A stretch of 64,000 nt of DNA from NCBI GenBank assembly GCA_963650165.1, contig CAVJKX010000007.1, forward strand, positions 1-64,000. Direction: 5' to 3'. The stretch comes from F23-B02 sp963650165. GTDB lineage: Bacteria > Bacillota > Clostridia > Oscillospirales > Oscillospiraceae. Numbering within the stretch: the first letter of the stretch is position 1; every line of letters starts with the position of its first letter. The notes under the pieces are model-generated. The model was given only the letters and a program-made list of their open reading frames with translations, did not search any database and was not told where the DNA came from. Made by a program: the position numbers and the translations under genes. Below, piece by piece: positions 26,678-36,131 of the stretch.

Positions 26678-26806
26678 GTGAAAATGATAATTCTTGCGGC
26701 GCTGCTGCCGATAGGACTGGTACTCGCGGCCTCGGGGCTCATAACGCTCGTGCGGGAGCTCATCGCGCGCCTGCGCAAAGCGCCGGACGACAACAACGAC
26801 TTGTAA
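26678..26806 (+). CDS. 42-residue membrane peptide
   Basis: GTG at 26678 with GGGAGG 7 nt upstream; 42 codons ending at TAA 26804-26806. It begins MKMIILAALLPIGLVLAASG, one hydrophobic helix (residues 3-22), then a basic LVRELIARLRKA stretch and an acidic end DDNNDL. The good ribosome site and the membrane-peptide design support a real gene. No family recognised. A possible promoter of the galactosidase gene overlaps its stop. Confidence 0.6.
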   Translation: MKMIILAALLPIGLVLAASGLITLVRELIARLRKAPDDNNDL

Positions 26807-26857
26807 GGGCAGGGCATCTATGGTATAGTTTTGTTATTGATATCAAGGGGTGATACG

Positions 26858-29194
26858 GTGAGCATTACATACGACAAGGGCGTTTTCGCGCTCGATACCG
26901 ACAGCACGAGCTATATATTCCGCCTTACGAAGTTCAAGCACCTTGAGCATATCCATTACGGCGAAAGGGTATGCGCCTCCGACGCACAGGCGCTGGCGAT
27001 AAAGCACGATATCCAGATCGGCAGCAGCGTCATGTACGACACCTCCGACGATGACTACTGCCTGGACAGTCTCTGTCTCGAGTGGTCAGGCGTCGGCCGC
27101 GGCGACTACCGCCAGACGCCGCTCGAGGCGAAAATGCCCGACTGGAGCTTCTCCTCGGACTTCCTGTACGAAGGCCACGAGATAGTCTCCGGCTGCGTTC
27201 CCATGCAGAGCCTGCCGTCGGCCTATGACGATGAAGGCGGCGCGCAGACGCTCATTATCCGCATGCGCGAGCGCAGCAGGGCTGTTTTCCTCACGCTGTA
27301 CTACACGGTGTTTCCCGCCTCGAACGTGATATCGCGCCGCTGCGTCATAAAAAACGGCTGCAAGGGAGAGCTGTCCCTGCGGCGCATCATGAGCATGAGC
27401 GTTGACCTGCCCGACCGCGGCTTTCTCATGCACAGCTTTGACGGCGGCTGGATAAAGGAAGCGCACCGGCACATAAGGTCCGTCGAGTACGGCATGTATA
27501 TAAACTCCTCGACCACCGGCTCGTCGTCGAACAGGCACAATCCGGGCTTTCTGCTCTCGGAAAAGCAGGCCTGCGAGGACTTCGGACGGGTCTGGGGCTT
27601 TAACCTCGTCTACAGCGGAAATCATTTCGGCCTTGTCGAAAGATCGAACCACGACCTTGTGCGCGTGCAGCTGGGCATAAATCCGCACTGCTTTGACTGG
27701 ACGCTGCGCCCCGGCGAGAGCTTTGAAGCGCCCGAGGCGGTCATGAGCTTCTCCGATCGCGGCTTCAACGGTCTGAGCGCAAACTTCCACGACTTTGTCA
27801 ACAATAACATCGTGCGCGGTAAGTGGAAAAACGCAGAGCGCCCTGTGCTCATAAACGACTGGGAGGCCTGCATGTTCAAATTCGACCGCGAAAAGCTCCT
27901 GAAGCTTGCGCGCAGAGCGAAAAAGCTCGGGGTCGAGCTTTTCGTCCTCGACGACGGCTGGTTCGGCGGGCGCGACAGCGACAGGGCCGGGCTCGGCGAC
28001 TACGACGTAAATCTCAAAAAGCTGCCCGGCGGCCTCGGAGAATTTGCCGAAAGCATAGAAAAGCTCGGCATGAAGTTTGGTCTGTGGTTCGAGCCCGAGA
28101 GCGTGAATGTCGATTCAAAGCTCTACCGTGCGCACCCCGACTGGGCGATAAAGCCGCCCTCCGGCGAGCCCTGCTTCGGCAGAAATCAGCTGCTGCTTGA
28201 CCTCACGCGGGAGGATGTGCGCGACTATATCGTCGAAAGCGTCGGAGCGACACTCGACAGCGCGAGGATAAGCTACGTCAAGTGGGATATGAACCGGCAC
28301 ATGTCCGACGCTTATTCGCCGCTGCTTTCCGATCAGGGCGAGTTTGCCCACCGCTATATAATAGGGCTTTACGAGGTGCTCGGGCGCATTTTCACGCCGA
28401 GGCCGCACATACTTTTCGAAAGCTGCTCCTCCGGCGGAAACCGCTTTGACCTCGGCATGCTTTGCTGGTCGCCGCAGATCTGGGCATCCGACGACACCGA
28501 CCCCATAGAGCGGCTGGACATTCAGGGCGGCCTGTCCTACCTCTACCCGCTGTCAACGATGGGAGCGCACGTTTCGGCAGCTCCGCATCAGCAGACACTG
28601 CGGGATACGCCTCTGTCAACGCGCTTTAACGTCGCGGCCTTCGGAGTGCTCGGCTATGAGCTTGAGCTCAAATACATGACGCAGGCAGAGCTCAGGGAGC
28701 TGCGCGGGCAGATAGCCTATTACAAGGCGCACAGAAAAACGCTCCAATACGGCAGATTTTACCGCTTTGACGAGCGCAAGGGCAATAAGGTGCACTGGCA
28801 GGTATCGTCAAGGGACGGAAAGGAGCACATAGTCGGGCATTTCCAGAAGCTGTGCACGGCCTCGGAGGGCTATGACTCTCTTTCGGTGCACGGTCTCGAG
28901 CCCAAGGCGAGATATCACCTTGTCTGCAAAAAGCAGAGCCTGTTCATAAAGCGCCTCGGCGGTCTTGTTAAGCACGTCACGCCCGTGGAGCTTCACCCCG
29001 ACGGCGTTATGCTGCGCACGGCCAATAAGCTACTTGCCATGCCTGACGGCGCCGAGGACTTTACTGCCTCGGGAGCGGCGTTAATGTCCGGCGTAGGGCT
29101 CAATAACCAGTTCCTCGGAACGGGCTACAATAACAAGCTCCACATGTTCGGCGACTTCGGCAGCGCCCTGTACATGATAAAGAAGGAGAAATGA
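26858..29194 (+). CDS. Alpha-galactosidase, GH36
   Basis: 778 residues from the GTG at 26858 (AAGGGG about 9 nt upstream), near the size of GH36 enzymes such as RafA/AgaR. Beta-supersandwich N-terminal domain, then a TIM barrel with VLDDGWFGGRD, the nucleophile region YVKWDMNRH and the acid/base region SSGGNRFD...WASDDTD. It hydrolyses alpha-1,6-galactosides such as melibiose and raffinose; with no signal peptide it is cytoplasmic, so the sugar must be imported by a system outside this window. TTGTAA (26801-26806)-17-TATAGT (26824-26829) may be its promoter. Confidence 0.92.
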   Translation: MSITYDKGVFALDTDSTSYIFRLTKFKHLEHIHYGERVCASDAQALAIKHDIQIGSSVMYDTSDDDYCLDSLCLEWSGVGRGDYRQTPLEAKMPDWSFSSDFLYEGHEIVSGCVPMQSLPSAYDDEGGAQTLIIRMRERSRAVFLTLYYTVFPASNVISRRCVIKNGCKGELSLRRIMSMSVDLPDRGFLMHSFDGGWIKEAHRHIRSVEYGMYINSSTTGSSSNRHNPGFLLSEKQACEDFGRVWGFNLVYSGNHFGLVERSNHDLVRVQLGINPHCFDWTLRPGESFEAPEAVMSFSDRGFNGLSANFHDFVNNNIVRGKWKNAERPVLINDWEACMFKFDREKLLKLARRAKKLGVELFVLDDGWFGGRDSDRAGLGDYDVNLKKLPGGLGEFAESIEKLGMKFGLWFEPESVNVDSKLYRAHPDWAIKPPSGEPCFGRNQLLLDLTREDVRDYIVESVGATLDSARISYVKWDMNRHMSDAYSPLLSDQGEFAHRYIIGLYEVLGRIFTPRPHILFESCSSGGNRFDLGMLCWSPQIWASDDTDPIERLDIQGGLSYLYPLSTMGAHVSAAPHQQTLRDTPLSTRFNVAAFGVLGYELELKYMTQAELRELRGQIAYYKAHRKTLQYGRFYRFDERKGNKVHWQVSSRDGKEHIVGHFQKLCTASEGYDSLSVHGLEPKARYHLVCKKQSLFIKRLGGLVKHVTPVELHPDGVMLRTANKLLAMPDGAEDFTASGAALMSGVGLNNQFLGTGYNNKLHMFGDFGSALYMIKKEK

Positions 29195-29199
29195 CATGA

Positions 29200-29230
29200 A
29201 AAACCGTGAGGCTCTGTCCTCACGGTTTTT
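29200..29230. terminator. Bidirectional terminator
   Basis: AAAACCGTGAGG (29200-29211) and CCTCACGGTTTTT (29218-29230), 6-nt loop, between converging genes. Confidence 0.88.
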
Positions 29231-29233
29231 GTT

Positions 29234-30130
29234 TTACAGATCGTTTTTCAGTATATCAAGAAGTGTTTTCAGAGTTTCGAGGGATTCTACATATGCCTTG
29301 CGGATGCCGTCGATGTTCCGAAGATCCGTGTTCGGCGGAACGTTTGAAAACTGGTATTTGGTATGCAGGGCTACAGCCGCCTCGCCGTTTTTGAGCACAA
29401 GAGCGCAGGCCATGCCGTCTGAGGTTTTTTCAAGCTCCGAGCACAGCGTGCGCAGCTCCGGCGTTACGAGAGCCGCCGCCTCGCGCCCGTCGGAGGTGAG
29501 AGCTTTAAATCGCTCTGCGAACACCGCGTGGTCGGAAACGTCGCCCTTCGGGGGAGACTCCTGATAGCGGTCAAGGATGCGTATATCGCGGTTTGCGTCG
29601 CAGATATCCGCGCAGCGTATGACGATGCCTCTGAAAACGGTGACGGTCTTGTTCATCCAGTTGTCGTTATCCGGCCCCGAGCGTTCCTCGACAAGATGCG
29701 TGAGCACGACATTTGCGACCGAAAAGCGAATACCGACATGCTCACCCTCAAAGAAGTTCGTTATATCGCTGCCTTCCCAGCACTGGTTTATGAGCTCCGC
29801 GTCTTTCAGATATGCCATATTTATCGGCATGGTCGGCGCCGCCGTTCCCGGACCGAAGGCGCTCATGAGCTCGGTGTGGAAAAAGTCGCCGAGGTTGAGG
29901 TTCAAAAGCGCGTTTTTCTTCGCGTTTATAACGGTACAGACGATCACGATAACAATAACGCCCGCGAAAAACAGGCCCGCGAACAGCCACAGATCGTGCT
30001 TTATAAAAGCGACCGCCGCTCCCGCCGCGACGAGGATAAGGCCGATTATCTGGCCTAAGCGCTCAAGCGTCTGGTAGCCTCCGAGCTTTTTGGAGAGCTC
30101 GGCATCGCTCATTTTTTCAAGCCCCGCCAT
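29234..30130 (-). CDS. DUF3137-like membrane protein
   Basis: 298 residues. Two adjacent membrane helices (about 25-45 and 48-68) and then a soluble domain with TVFRGIVIRCADI and AVFAERFKALTSDGREAAALVTPEL, a pattern resembling DUF3137 proteins (where VFKG.. and F...F.V...D...A..ILTP are typical). The domain call is tentative. It begins 1 nt after the stop of the upstream lipoprotein gene, so the two are co-translated. Function unknown. Confidence 0.65.
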   Translation of the reverse strand: MAGLEKMSDAELSKKLGGYQTLERLGQIIGLILVAAGAAVAFIKHDLWLFAGLFFAGVIVIVIVCTVINAKKNALLNLNLGDFFHTELMSAFGPGTAAPTMPINMAYLKDAELINQCWEGSDITNFFEGEHVGIRFSVANVVLTHLVEERSGPDNDNWMNKTVTVFRGIVIRCADICDANRDIRILDRYQESPPKGDVSDHAVFAERFKALTSDGREAAALVTPELRTLCSELEKTSDGMACALVLKNGEAAVALHTKYQFSNVPPNTDLRNIDGIRKAYVESLETLKTLLDILKNDL

Positions 30131-30131
30131 A

Positions 30132-30848
30132 TCAGTCGTGCCTCATATAGCAGTCGTACTCGCCGCCCCAGTAGAGTGTGTTGCCGTCACCGGCGACGGC
30201 TATATCATAGGCGACATCGTCAAACTGCTCGGAAACGGCGGAGTATGCGTCGTCGCCGATGTACTGTATGCTGCCGCTGTCGATAAGCGAGGTGCTGCCG
30301 TCGCTGTCCTCATAGAGGATCCATTTGCCGTCCATGCCGATCTGCAGGCAGCTTGCGGCGTTCTCGTCGCCGTCGAGATACCACATACCGGCAAGCTCCT
30401 TCACATCGTCGTCGATATCGTCATCGTCATCGGCTTCCTTTGTGAACACGCCGAGGCTGTACACATTCAGGCTGCCGTCGTCTGCAAACCAGCAGTGATA
30501 TGCTACGCCGTCGAACTCGTTGTAAAAGTAGTCGGCGCTGTACTCGGGCGAAGTCTGGATAAAGCCGCCGGCCGTGATGATCTCATCGCCTGCATAAAGG
30601 GTAAAGCGCAGCTCCTGCCCGTCATCGCTGAGCTCTATCTCGAGCTCACGGTGATCAGAGTCCTCCCAGTCGCCGCTGTACATGCCCTTGTCGGCCATGT
30701 ATGCCGGGTCCTTGACCATGCCCTCAAAGCTGTCGGGCGTGCCGCCGGAGATATCGTCGTCCTTTGTGCTGCCGTCTCCGCATGCGGCAAGGCTCAGGCA
30801 CAGCAGCAGCGCCAGCACGAGCGCAATAAAGTTTCTGCGTTTTTTCAT
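30132..30848 (-). CDS. Acidic lipoprotein
   Basis: 238 residues. The signal peptide ends in the lipobox LAAC (lipidated Cys about residue 22). The mature part is extremely acidic, with a run of D residues (EADDDDDIDDDVKEL) between two beta-rich halves of similar pattern (S-G-D/W....ELEIELSDDGQELRFTLY and M-W-Y....ASCLQIGMDGKWILYE), perhaps a duplicated lipocalin-like unit. GGAGG precedes the ATG. Surface anchored; function unknown. Confidence 0.72.
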   Translation of the reverse strand: MKKRRNFIALVLALLLCLSLAACGDGSTKDDDISGGTPDSFEGMVKDPAYMADKGMYSGDWEDSDHRELEIELSDDGQELRFTLYAGDEIITAGGFIQTSPEYSADYFYNEFDGVAYHCWFADDGSLNVYSLGVFTKEADDDDDIDDDVKELAGMWYLDGDENAASCLQIGMDGKWILYEDSDGSTSLIDSGSIQYIGDDAYSAVSEQFDDVAYDIAVAGDGNTLYWGGEYDCYMRHD

Positions 30849-30923
30849 TGTGTCGCCTCCTTATTTTGTGTTTATACACAATAATTATATATTGTAATTC
30901 CTTAATTTGCAAGCAATTTTCAC

Positions 30924-30963
30924 AAAAAAGCTCCGACCTTCGTTTTGAAAGTCAGAGCTTTTT
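30924..30963 (-). terminator. Terminator of the first PucR-family gene
   Basis: On the minus strand AAAAAGCTCTGAC pairs with GTCGGAGCTTTTTT around a 14-nt loop, 14 nt after the regulator stop. Confidence 0.8.
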
Positions 30964-30977
30964 GATTTATACGCCTG

Positions 30978-32606
30978 TCACTCCACGAGTATGAGGCGCT
31001 CGCCCGCGCTGCCGTTTTCGGGCTCGGCGGCTTCCTCGGTGATCTCCGGCAGCTTGCCCTCCATTTGCAGGATCTTGAACGTTATCATCAGCCGCAGGCG
31101 CACGTCCGGATCGTCAAGGTCAAGATTGAGCACATCCTGAATGCGCTGGAGGCGGTAGATAACGCTGTTGCGGTGCATGAACACGCGCTTTGCCGTCAGG
31201 GAGATATTCCGCTCGGTGTTCAGGTAATGGTAAAGGAGCAGCAGGTTGCTGTTGCTGTAGCCGCGCTCGCCGGTGAGCTGATTGAGATGGCGCACGATAA
31301 CGTCGTCAAGCGCGAATTTTTCGCGGTAGCAGTCGAGCATATCGTTGAGGTAATACTTTGAATAGTGATACTCCAGCGCATCGGGGTCGAGCTTATGCCC
31401 TATGTCGATGGCTATGCGCGCCTGATCGTAGCCCATGCGCAGATGGCTCAGCTCCGTGAACAGCAGGCTCACGCCGATGTGGGCATTATTCTTGCCCAGA
31501 AGCTCCAGAAGCCCGTTCCAGCGCTCGCGGAACAGAAGCTGCTCCGCCACCGGATAGTCGTGCCAATCCTGGAAGAGCACTATCACGCCGTTTTTATACT
31601 GCATGACGCCGTAATTTGCGACGTTGGTCAGCGAACGGATCTGAAGCACCAGATACCCCGCCTTCGAGGCAGATGCCTGCTCGTCGAGCTCGATATAGCC
31701 GAGGCGGAAGTTCCCCGTCTCCGGCAGGCGCAGGCCGCGCGCACGGTCGTGCACCAGATCGGGATTTTCCTCGCCGTAATGCAGCAGGTCGCGGATCATC
31801 TGCTGGCGCTGCGGCATGCTCTCGCTGTAAAAGCCGGTTTCCTGAAAGTAGCTGTCGAGCTGCTCCGTGAAGCAGCGGAAAAGCTCCTCGTCGGCAAGCG
31901 TGGGCATGCGGCCGGGGAAATAGCACCCTGCGAAGGAATAAAACATATTGTTTGCAACATACGAGCGCAGGATCACGGGGTCGTTGCAGATATTCGGCGG
32001 CACCGACAGCACGGGGCGCAGATAGCGGTCGCTGACCTGGAAATAGCCGGCCTCGGCCATGAGCTGAAGCGAGTCCTTGTCATAGTAGCCCTGCTCGAGC
32101 ATGCGGTCGACATACTCGTTGCCGGAGCCGCTCTCGCGCGTGGAGCCTATAATATTGTAAGCCGAGTCGACGACAACGATGGTCGCATCCGGGATCATCT
32201 TCCGTCCGACTTCCATCAGCGGCTCGATGCCAGAATGTGCGCACACTGCAAGGCGCAGCTCGTATTCGAGCGTAAATATGCGGTCAAACAGGACGAGCAG
32301 GTGGTTCGTCACCGCCGAGTAGGAATACTGCTCATCGTACAAAATCGCATTCAGACCGGGGCGGATCGGTTCGTCGTCGTCGGGGTTTGCGCGAACGACG
32401 AAAAAGTGGTCGCGCAGCAGTCCCTTCGGCAGACGGCGTATCACCTTCGGCTCACCGACATACAGCACATCTTCCTCGAGCGCATTTTCGGCCTCGGCCG
32501 TGAGCATCTGAACGCGGCGGAACGCAAACGGGCGCCCGGACTGCGTCACTACACGCGCGCCGAACGGCTGCATGCTCTCGGCAACAAGTTCCACGGACAG
32601 CATCAT
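30978..32606 (-). CDS. PucR/CdaR-family transcriptional regulator 1
   Basis: 542 residues from ATG 32606 (GGGAG 6-7 nt upstream; the next codon is also ATG). An N-terminal PucR-like sensory part, a middle GGDEF-related region and a C-terminal PucR helix-turn-helix: ERNISLTAKRVFMHRNSVIYR followed by LDDPDVRLRLMITFKIL. Members usually activate purine, amino acid or aromatic catabolism genes in response to a ligand. It is divergent from acyl-CoA ligase 1 and paralogous, end to end, with the regulator at 48236-49852. The element shared by its own promoter and those of the neighbouring cluster makes it a candidate regulator of the region. Confidence 0.87.
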   Translation of the reverse strand: MMLSVELVAESMQPFGARVVTQSGRPFAFRRVQMLTAEAENALEEDVLYVGEPKVIRRLPKGLLRDHFFVVRANPDDDEPIRPGLNAILYDEQYSYSAVTNHLLVLFDRIFTLEYELRLAVCAHSGIEPLMEVGRKMIPDATIVVVDSAYNIIGSTRESGSGNEYVDRMLEQGYYDKDSLQLMAEAGYFQVSDRYLRPVLSVPPNICNDPVILRSYVANNMFYSFAGCYFPGRMPTLADEELFRCFTEQLDSYFQETGFYSESMPQRQQMIRDLLHYGEENPDLVHDRARGLRLPETGNFRLGYIELDEQASASKAGYLVLQIRSLTNVANYGVMQYKNGVIVLFQDWHDYPVAEQLLFRERWNGLLELLGKNNAHIGVSLLFTELSHLRMGYDQARIAIDIGHKLDPDALEYHYSKYYLNDMLDCYREKFALDDVIVRHLNQLTGERGYSNSNLLLLYHYLNTERNISLTAKRVFMHRNSVIYRLQRIQDVLNLDLDDPDVRLRLMITFKILQMEGKLPEITEEAAEPENGSAGERLILVE

Positions 32607-32813
32607 TGTTATCTCCCTTCTTTCATGTTCGGTACGGCGGAAGCGAAAATTTTTCCCACAAATTTTATGGAATAAAGTCCCTTTCGGCAAAAGGCCCGCA
32701 AAAGGCGATTTTTCGTAGCACTCTACAAAAAAATTGTTATTTTCTGGCTCCGTTTCCGCTGTTTCGGCTTAATTATATATGTTTTTCTGCTTCTTGTCAT
32801 CAACTTTGTTTTA

Positions 32814-32859
32814 ATTATAACGATGCCGCCGTGCGTTGTTTAGGGCATTTGCTACGAAA
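32814..32859 (-). promoter_or_regulatory. Promoter and TTTYGTAG element of pucR-1
   Basis: Minus strand TTTCGTAG (complement of 32852-32859) with its first base 40 bp ahead of the first base of TATAAT (complement of 32814-32819). No good -35 box lies between, as expected for an activated promoter. The leader would be about 200 nt. Confidence 0.5.
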
Positions 32860-32967
32860 TAATTTTCATTATATTCTTTTTGACTGTGCACTTCATACCA
32901 ACGCCGGCGTCCGGAGCGCACATAAGCACTCAATTTGACCAAAAGTCCGTCCGGCGGCAGCTCTCAA

Positions 32968-33013
32968 TTTTGTAGCTTCTTATGAAGCCCTGCCGCCGCC
33001 TGTCCGATATAAT
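32968..33013 (+). promoter_or_regulatory. Promoter and TTTYGTAG element of ligase 1
   Basis: TTTTGTAG at 32968-32975, 40 bp (start to start) ahead of TATAAT at 33008-33013; the -35 position has no consensus. Confidence 0.55.
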
Positions 33014-33086
33014 GCAGATAAGATAATTAATTAACTAACAGGTTATTTTGAGTATTGATTTCTCTTCGGAACGGGAGTGACTTAGT

Positions 33087-34631
33087 GTGGAGAACATCAG
33101 CAGATTTCAGAAGCCGACCGGCGTCGGCCAGATACTCGACGCAAGCTTTGCACGCTGCCCCGAGCGCGAGGCCATCGTATTCGGCAGCTGGCGCATCACC
33201 TACGGCGAGCTTCAGTCTCTTATCTTCCGCACCGTGCACTATCTGCGCGGTATCGGCGTTGAGCAGGGCGACCGCGTCGCGATCATATCGCGCAACTGCC
33301 CGGAGGTCATGATAGCCGAGATCGCGATACTGAAGCTCGGCGGCACGGTAGTCAAATTCAACTGGCGCCTCGCACCGGAGGAAATGAGCTATCTGCTCGA
33401 TCTCAACGGGGTAAAATGCGCCTTCTTCAAGCCCGAGCGCGAGGACTGGGGCAGCGCTCTGCGCGAGCACTACTCCGGCAGCATCAGGTTCCTGTCCCTG
33501 CTTCCGGAGGCCGACGGCCGCTCCGCCCTCTATTCCCTGCTTGACGGCATGCCCGATACGCCGACAGAGACCGTCATCGATCCGAACGCACCGGCCTATC
33601 ACATGCACACAAGCGGCACGACCGGACGGCCGAAATGCGTCGTTTACTCGCACGCGCACTATCTCAACCAGCTCGAGAGCATGCTCGAAACGCTTGAGTT
33701 TCCCGACGGGCAGGTCTATCAGTACATCTCGCAGCTGTTTCACGCGGCGTGCACCGGCGCCTATCTCACCCTGGCCACCGGCGGCAAGCTCATCATGATC
33801 CCGAACTTCACCGTGACCGGATATGTCGAGAGCCTCGTGCGTGAGAAGGTACGTGCCATCGGAGTCATACCGCTCATATTGCAGGGCATTCTCGACGAGA
33901 CCGACCGCAGGGACTATGACCTGTCGAACCTGAAGGTCATAAACTACTCCACCTGCCCCATCTCCCCCGACCTGCTGCGGCGCGCACTCGACAGGCTCAA
34001 CTGCCGCTTTTACCAGTCCTACGGCATGACGGAAATGGCCAGCACCGTCACGGCGCTGCTCCCGGAGGATCATCTTATCCTCGGCGGGCGCTATCTCTCC
34101 TCGGTCGGCCGTCCTCTGCCGGGAGCCGCAGTGCGCATCGTGCGGCCGGACGGCTCACAGTGCCGCCCCGGTGAGGAGGGCGAGATCTGCGTGCGCGGCC
34201 TGGGCATGATGCTCGGCTACTACGGAATGCCGGAAAAGACCGCCGAGGTCATCCGCGACGGCTGGTACTACACGCACGACGTGGGCTATCTCGACGACGA
34301 CGGCTATCTGTATCTGCGCGGCCGCAAGGACTCGCTGATAATCTCCGGAGGCGAGAACATCTACCCCGAGGAGGTCATCGACGTGCTGCTGAAAATGCCC
34401 GAGATCTCCGAGGCCGCCGTGTACGGCATGCCCGATCCCAAGTGGGGCGAGCATGTGAAGGCAAGCGTAGTCTGCAAGCCCGGCCGGACGCTGACCGCCG
34501 ATCAGGTGAAGGCCTTCTGCCGTGCCAACATGCCCTCGTTCCGCATCCCGCGCGAGATCGAGTTCCTGCCGGAGCTGCCGAAAAACTCGACCGGCAAGGT
34601 GCTGATCGCAAAGCTTAAAAACCGCGGCTGA
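33087..34631 (+). CDS. Acyl-CoA ligase 1 (AMP-binding)
   Basis: 514 residues from the GTG at 33087 (GGGAG 9 nt upstream). ANL-superfamily acid:CoA ligase of the CaiC/BaiB kind: P-loop HTSGTTGRPK, YQSYGMTEMAS, GRKDSLIISGGENIYPEEV and the catalytic Lys in NSTGKVLI near the end. It would activate a carboxylic acid with ATP and CoA in the cytoplasm. It is a close paralogue of the ligase at 44878-46437 (both share PKCVVYTH/SH, YQSYGMTEM and the same start region), suggesting two related substrates or duplicated induction. Own promoter and terminator. Confidence 0.88.
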   Translation: MENISRFQKPTGVGQILDASFARCPEREAIVFGSWRITYGELQSLIFRTVHYLRGIGVEQGDRVAIISRNCPEVMIAEIAILKLGGTVVKFNWRLAPEEMSYLLDLNGVKCAFFKPEREDWGSALREHYSGSIRFLSLLPEADGRSALYSLLDGMPDTPTETVIDPNAPAYHMHTSGTTGRPKCVVYSHAHYLNQLESMLETLEFPDGQVYQYISQLFHAACTGAYLTLATGGKLIMIPNFTVTGYVESLVREKVRAIGVIPLILQGILDETDRRDYDLSNLKVINYSTCPISPDLLRRALDRLNCRFYQSYGMTEMASTVTALLPEDHLILGGRYLSSVGRPLPGAAVRIVRPDGSQCRPGEEGEICVRGLGMMLGYYGMPEKTAEVIRDGWYYTHDVGYLDDDGYLYLRGRKDSLIISGGENIYPEEVIDVLLKMPEISEAAVYGMPDPKWGEHVKASVVCKPGRTLTADQVKAFCRANMPSFRIPREIEFLPELPKNSTGKVLIAKLKNRG

Positions 34632-34645
34632 AAAGAATATGCAGG

Positions 34646-34677
34646 CACCCCGTTTGACGCCGAACGGGGTGTTTTTT
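34646..34677 (+). terminator. Terminator of ligase 1
   Basis: CACCCCGTT (34646-34654) / AACGGGGTG (34663-34671) followed by TTTTTT. Confidence 0.88.
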
Positions 34678-34691
34678 ATGCCGGGAATGCG

Positions 34692-34726
34692 CAAAAAACA
34701 GGGCCGCAAGGCAGCCCTGTTTTTAT
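34692..34726 (-). terminator. Terminator of CoA-transferase 1
   Basis: CAGGGC / GCCCTG stem (34699-34704, 34714-34719) with a T-run on the minus strand; A/T-rich on both sides, so it may act in both directions. Confidence 0.75.
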
Positions 34727-34743
34727 TATTTATTATATGTAAT

Positions 34744-35931
34744 TTACTCGGCGTCGCCGAATTCCTTTTCGATGGCTTCGTTATCGGCTCCGAGCGCTCT
34801 GTGCTGAGCGTAGAGGTCCTGCACGCCGAGGCTGTCGAAGTAGATGGGCATCTGAGCAAGATATGCCTTGTTGCCCGAGGGATAGGTGTGCTCGATGAGA
34901 TAGCCGTTTGCGACCGACTGCTCGAGCCATTCGCCGGAGAAACGATCCTTGTACTGATTGAGGATGCAGCTGGGCACATCGTACTCGACGAGCTCGTCGA
35001 GGATATCCTGCGCGTCGCGCTTGAGTGCGTACTCGCGGATGATGTCAACCAGTGCGGAGCGGTTTGCGATGACGGTCGTCGACTCCTTCGTCATAAAGCG
35101 CGGGTCGTTCACGACCTCGTCAGGCAGGCGCAGAGCCTTTGCAAACTTCGGCCATGTGTTCGTATAGTCGTTGACGAAAACGTAGACGTAGCGGCCGTCA
35201 CGGCACTTGTAGCCCTGTCCGAGCGGGCTCATGGTGTGAGCTTCGCGCGGCCACTCGTAGCCGTAGTTGCAGTTGGTGGCAAAGCCTGCGGTAACGAAGT
35301 TGCCGGTGCCGTACAGCGAGGTCATGACATAGTCGCCGTTTCCGGTCTCGCGCGCCGCGAGCACGGCTGCGAGCACGCCGCTGAGCAGGGTGATGCCGGT
35401 CGTCGTATCGCCCATGCCTGCGGGCGGGTAGATCGGGGGGCTGTCGGGATCGGTGCGGGTATCGAGAATGACGCCGTTTGCGCCGAAGTAGGCGATGGCA
35501 TCAATGCCGGGGCGGTTGACAAGCGGACCGTTTATGCCGTAGCCGGTGACCTGGCCCATGACGAGCTTCGGGTACTTGGCGTGAATGGTCTCCCAGTCAA
35601 GGCCGAGCTTCTTCAGGCCGGCCGTGCGGGTGCTGGTGATGAACACGTCTGCCTTTGCGAGCATGTTGTGCATGAGCTTGAGGTTCTTGGGATCCTTCAG
35701 GTTCAGCGCGACGCATTCCTTGCCGCCGTTGAAGATATCGTGGATCGGGTTCTCGTCGGCCGATATGGGCATGCCCATGGAGCGGCCGTAGTAGCGGCAG
35801 AAATCGCCGATGGGAGGGGTCTCGACACGCACGACACGCGCGCCCATATCACGCAGGAAACGCGCTGTGGTCGTTGCGGCCCAGTAGCTGGTCATCTCGA
35901 CAACGAACAATCCCTCAAGTGGTTTTCTCAT
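34744..35931 (-). CDS. Family III CoA-transferase 1 (CaiB/BaiF-like)
   Basis: 395 residues from the ATG at 35931 (AAGGAGG upstream). Begins MRKPLEGLFVVEMTSYWA, with the G.RV.RVE strand, the active-site aspartate in RPGIDAIA, and the C-terminal swap region typical of formyl-CoA-transferase-type dimers. It would move CoA between an acyl-CoA product and the incoming acid, saving ATP after the ligase has primed the cycle. It pairs with a paralogue at 46916-48100 whose first 80 residues share the pattern KPLEGLFVVE.T.YWA and the segment GMPI.A.ENP...FNGGKE. Transcribed alone. Confidence 0.9.
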   Translation of the reverse strand: MRKPLEGLFVVEMTSYWAATTTARFLRDMGARVVRVETPPIGDFCRYYGRSMGMPISADENPIHDIFNGGKECVALNLKDPKNLKLMHNMLAKADVFITSTRTAGLKKLGLDWETIHAKYPKLVMGQVTGYGINGPLVNRPGIDAIAYFGANGVILDTRTDPDSPPIYPPAGMGDTTTGITLLSGVLAAVLAARETGNGDYVMTSLYGTGNFVTAGFATNCNYGYEWPREAHTMSPLGQGYKCRDGRYVYVFVNDYTNTWPKFAKALRLPDEVVNDPRFMTKESTTVIANRSALVDIIREYALKRDAQDILDELVEYDVPSCILNQYKDRFSGEWLEQSVANGYLIEHTYPSGNKAYLAQMPIYFDSLGVQDLYAQHRALGADNEAIEKEFGDAE

Positions 35932-36019
35932 TTGTATAGCCTCCTTATTGATGCATTTTTTCTGAAACGGCAGCGGCGGAAGCGAGCTTTTCAATATGCC
36001 CCGCCGCAGCTTTGTCTAT

Positions 36020-36065
36020 ATTATAACAATATTTTCGCCGCTTGTTACCTCTATTTCCTACAATT
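36020..36065 (-). promoter_or_regulatory. Promoter and TTTYGTAG-like element of CoA-transferase 1
   Basis: Minus strand AATTGTAG (complement of 36058-36065), 40 bp start to start ahead of TATAAT (complement of 36020-36025). Confidence 0.45.
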
Positions 36066-36131
36066 CTTCCGCTCGTGCAAAGGCGCATTTTTGTGCTGTG
36101 TTTCCATAGTTTTTTTGCAGTTCCGGCGCAT

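Larger units (their letters stand above)
32607..33086. other. 480-bp divergent control region between pucR-1 and ligase 1
   Basis: No gene seen. It is AT-rich and holds two facing promoters with shared TTTYGTAG elements (listed separately), an extra inverted repeat TTTTTCGTAG-cact-CTACAAAAAA at 32709-32732 (9 of 10 positions), and AATTAACTAAC at 33029-33039 just downstream of the predicted ligase transcription start. Confidence 0.6.
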
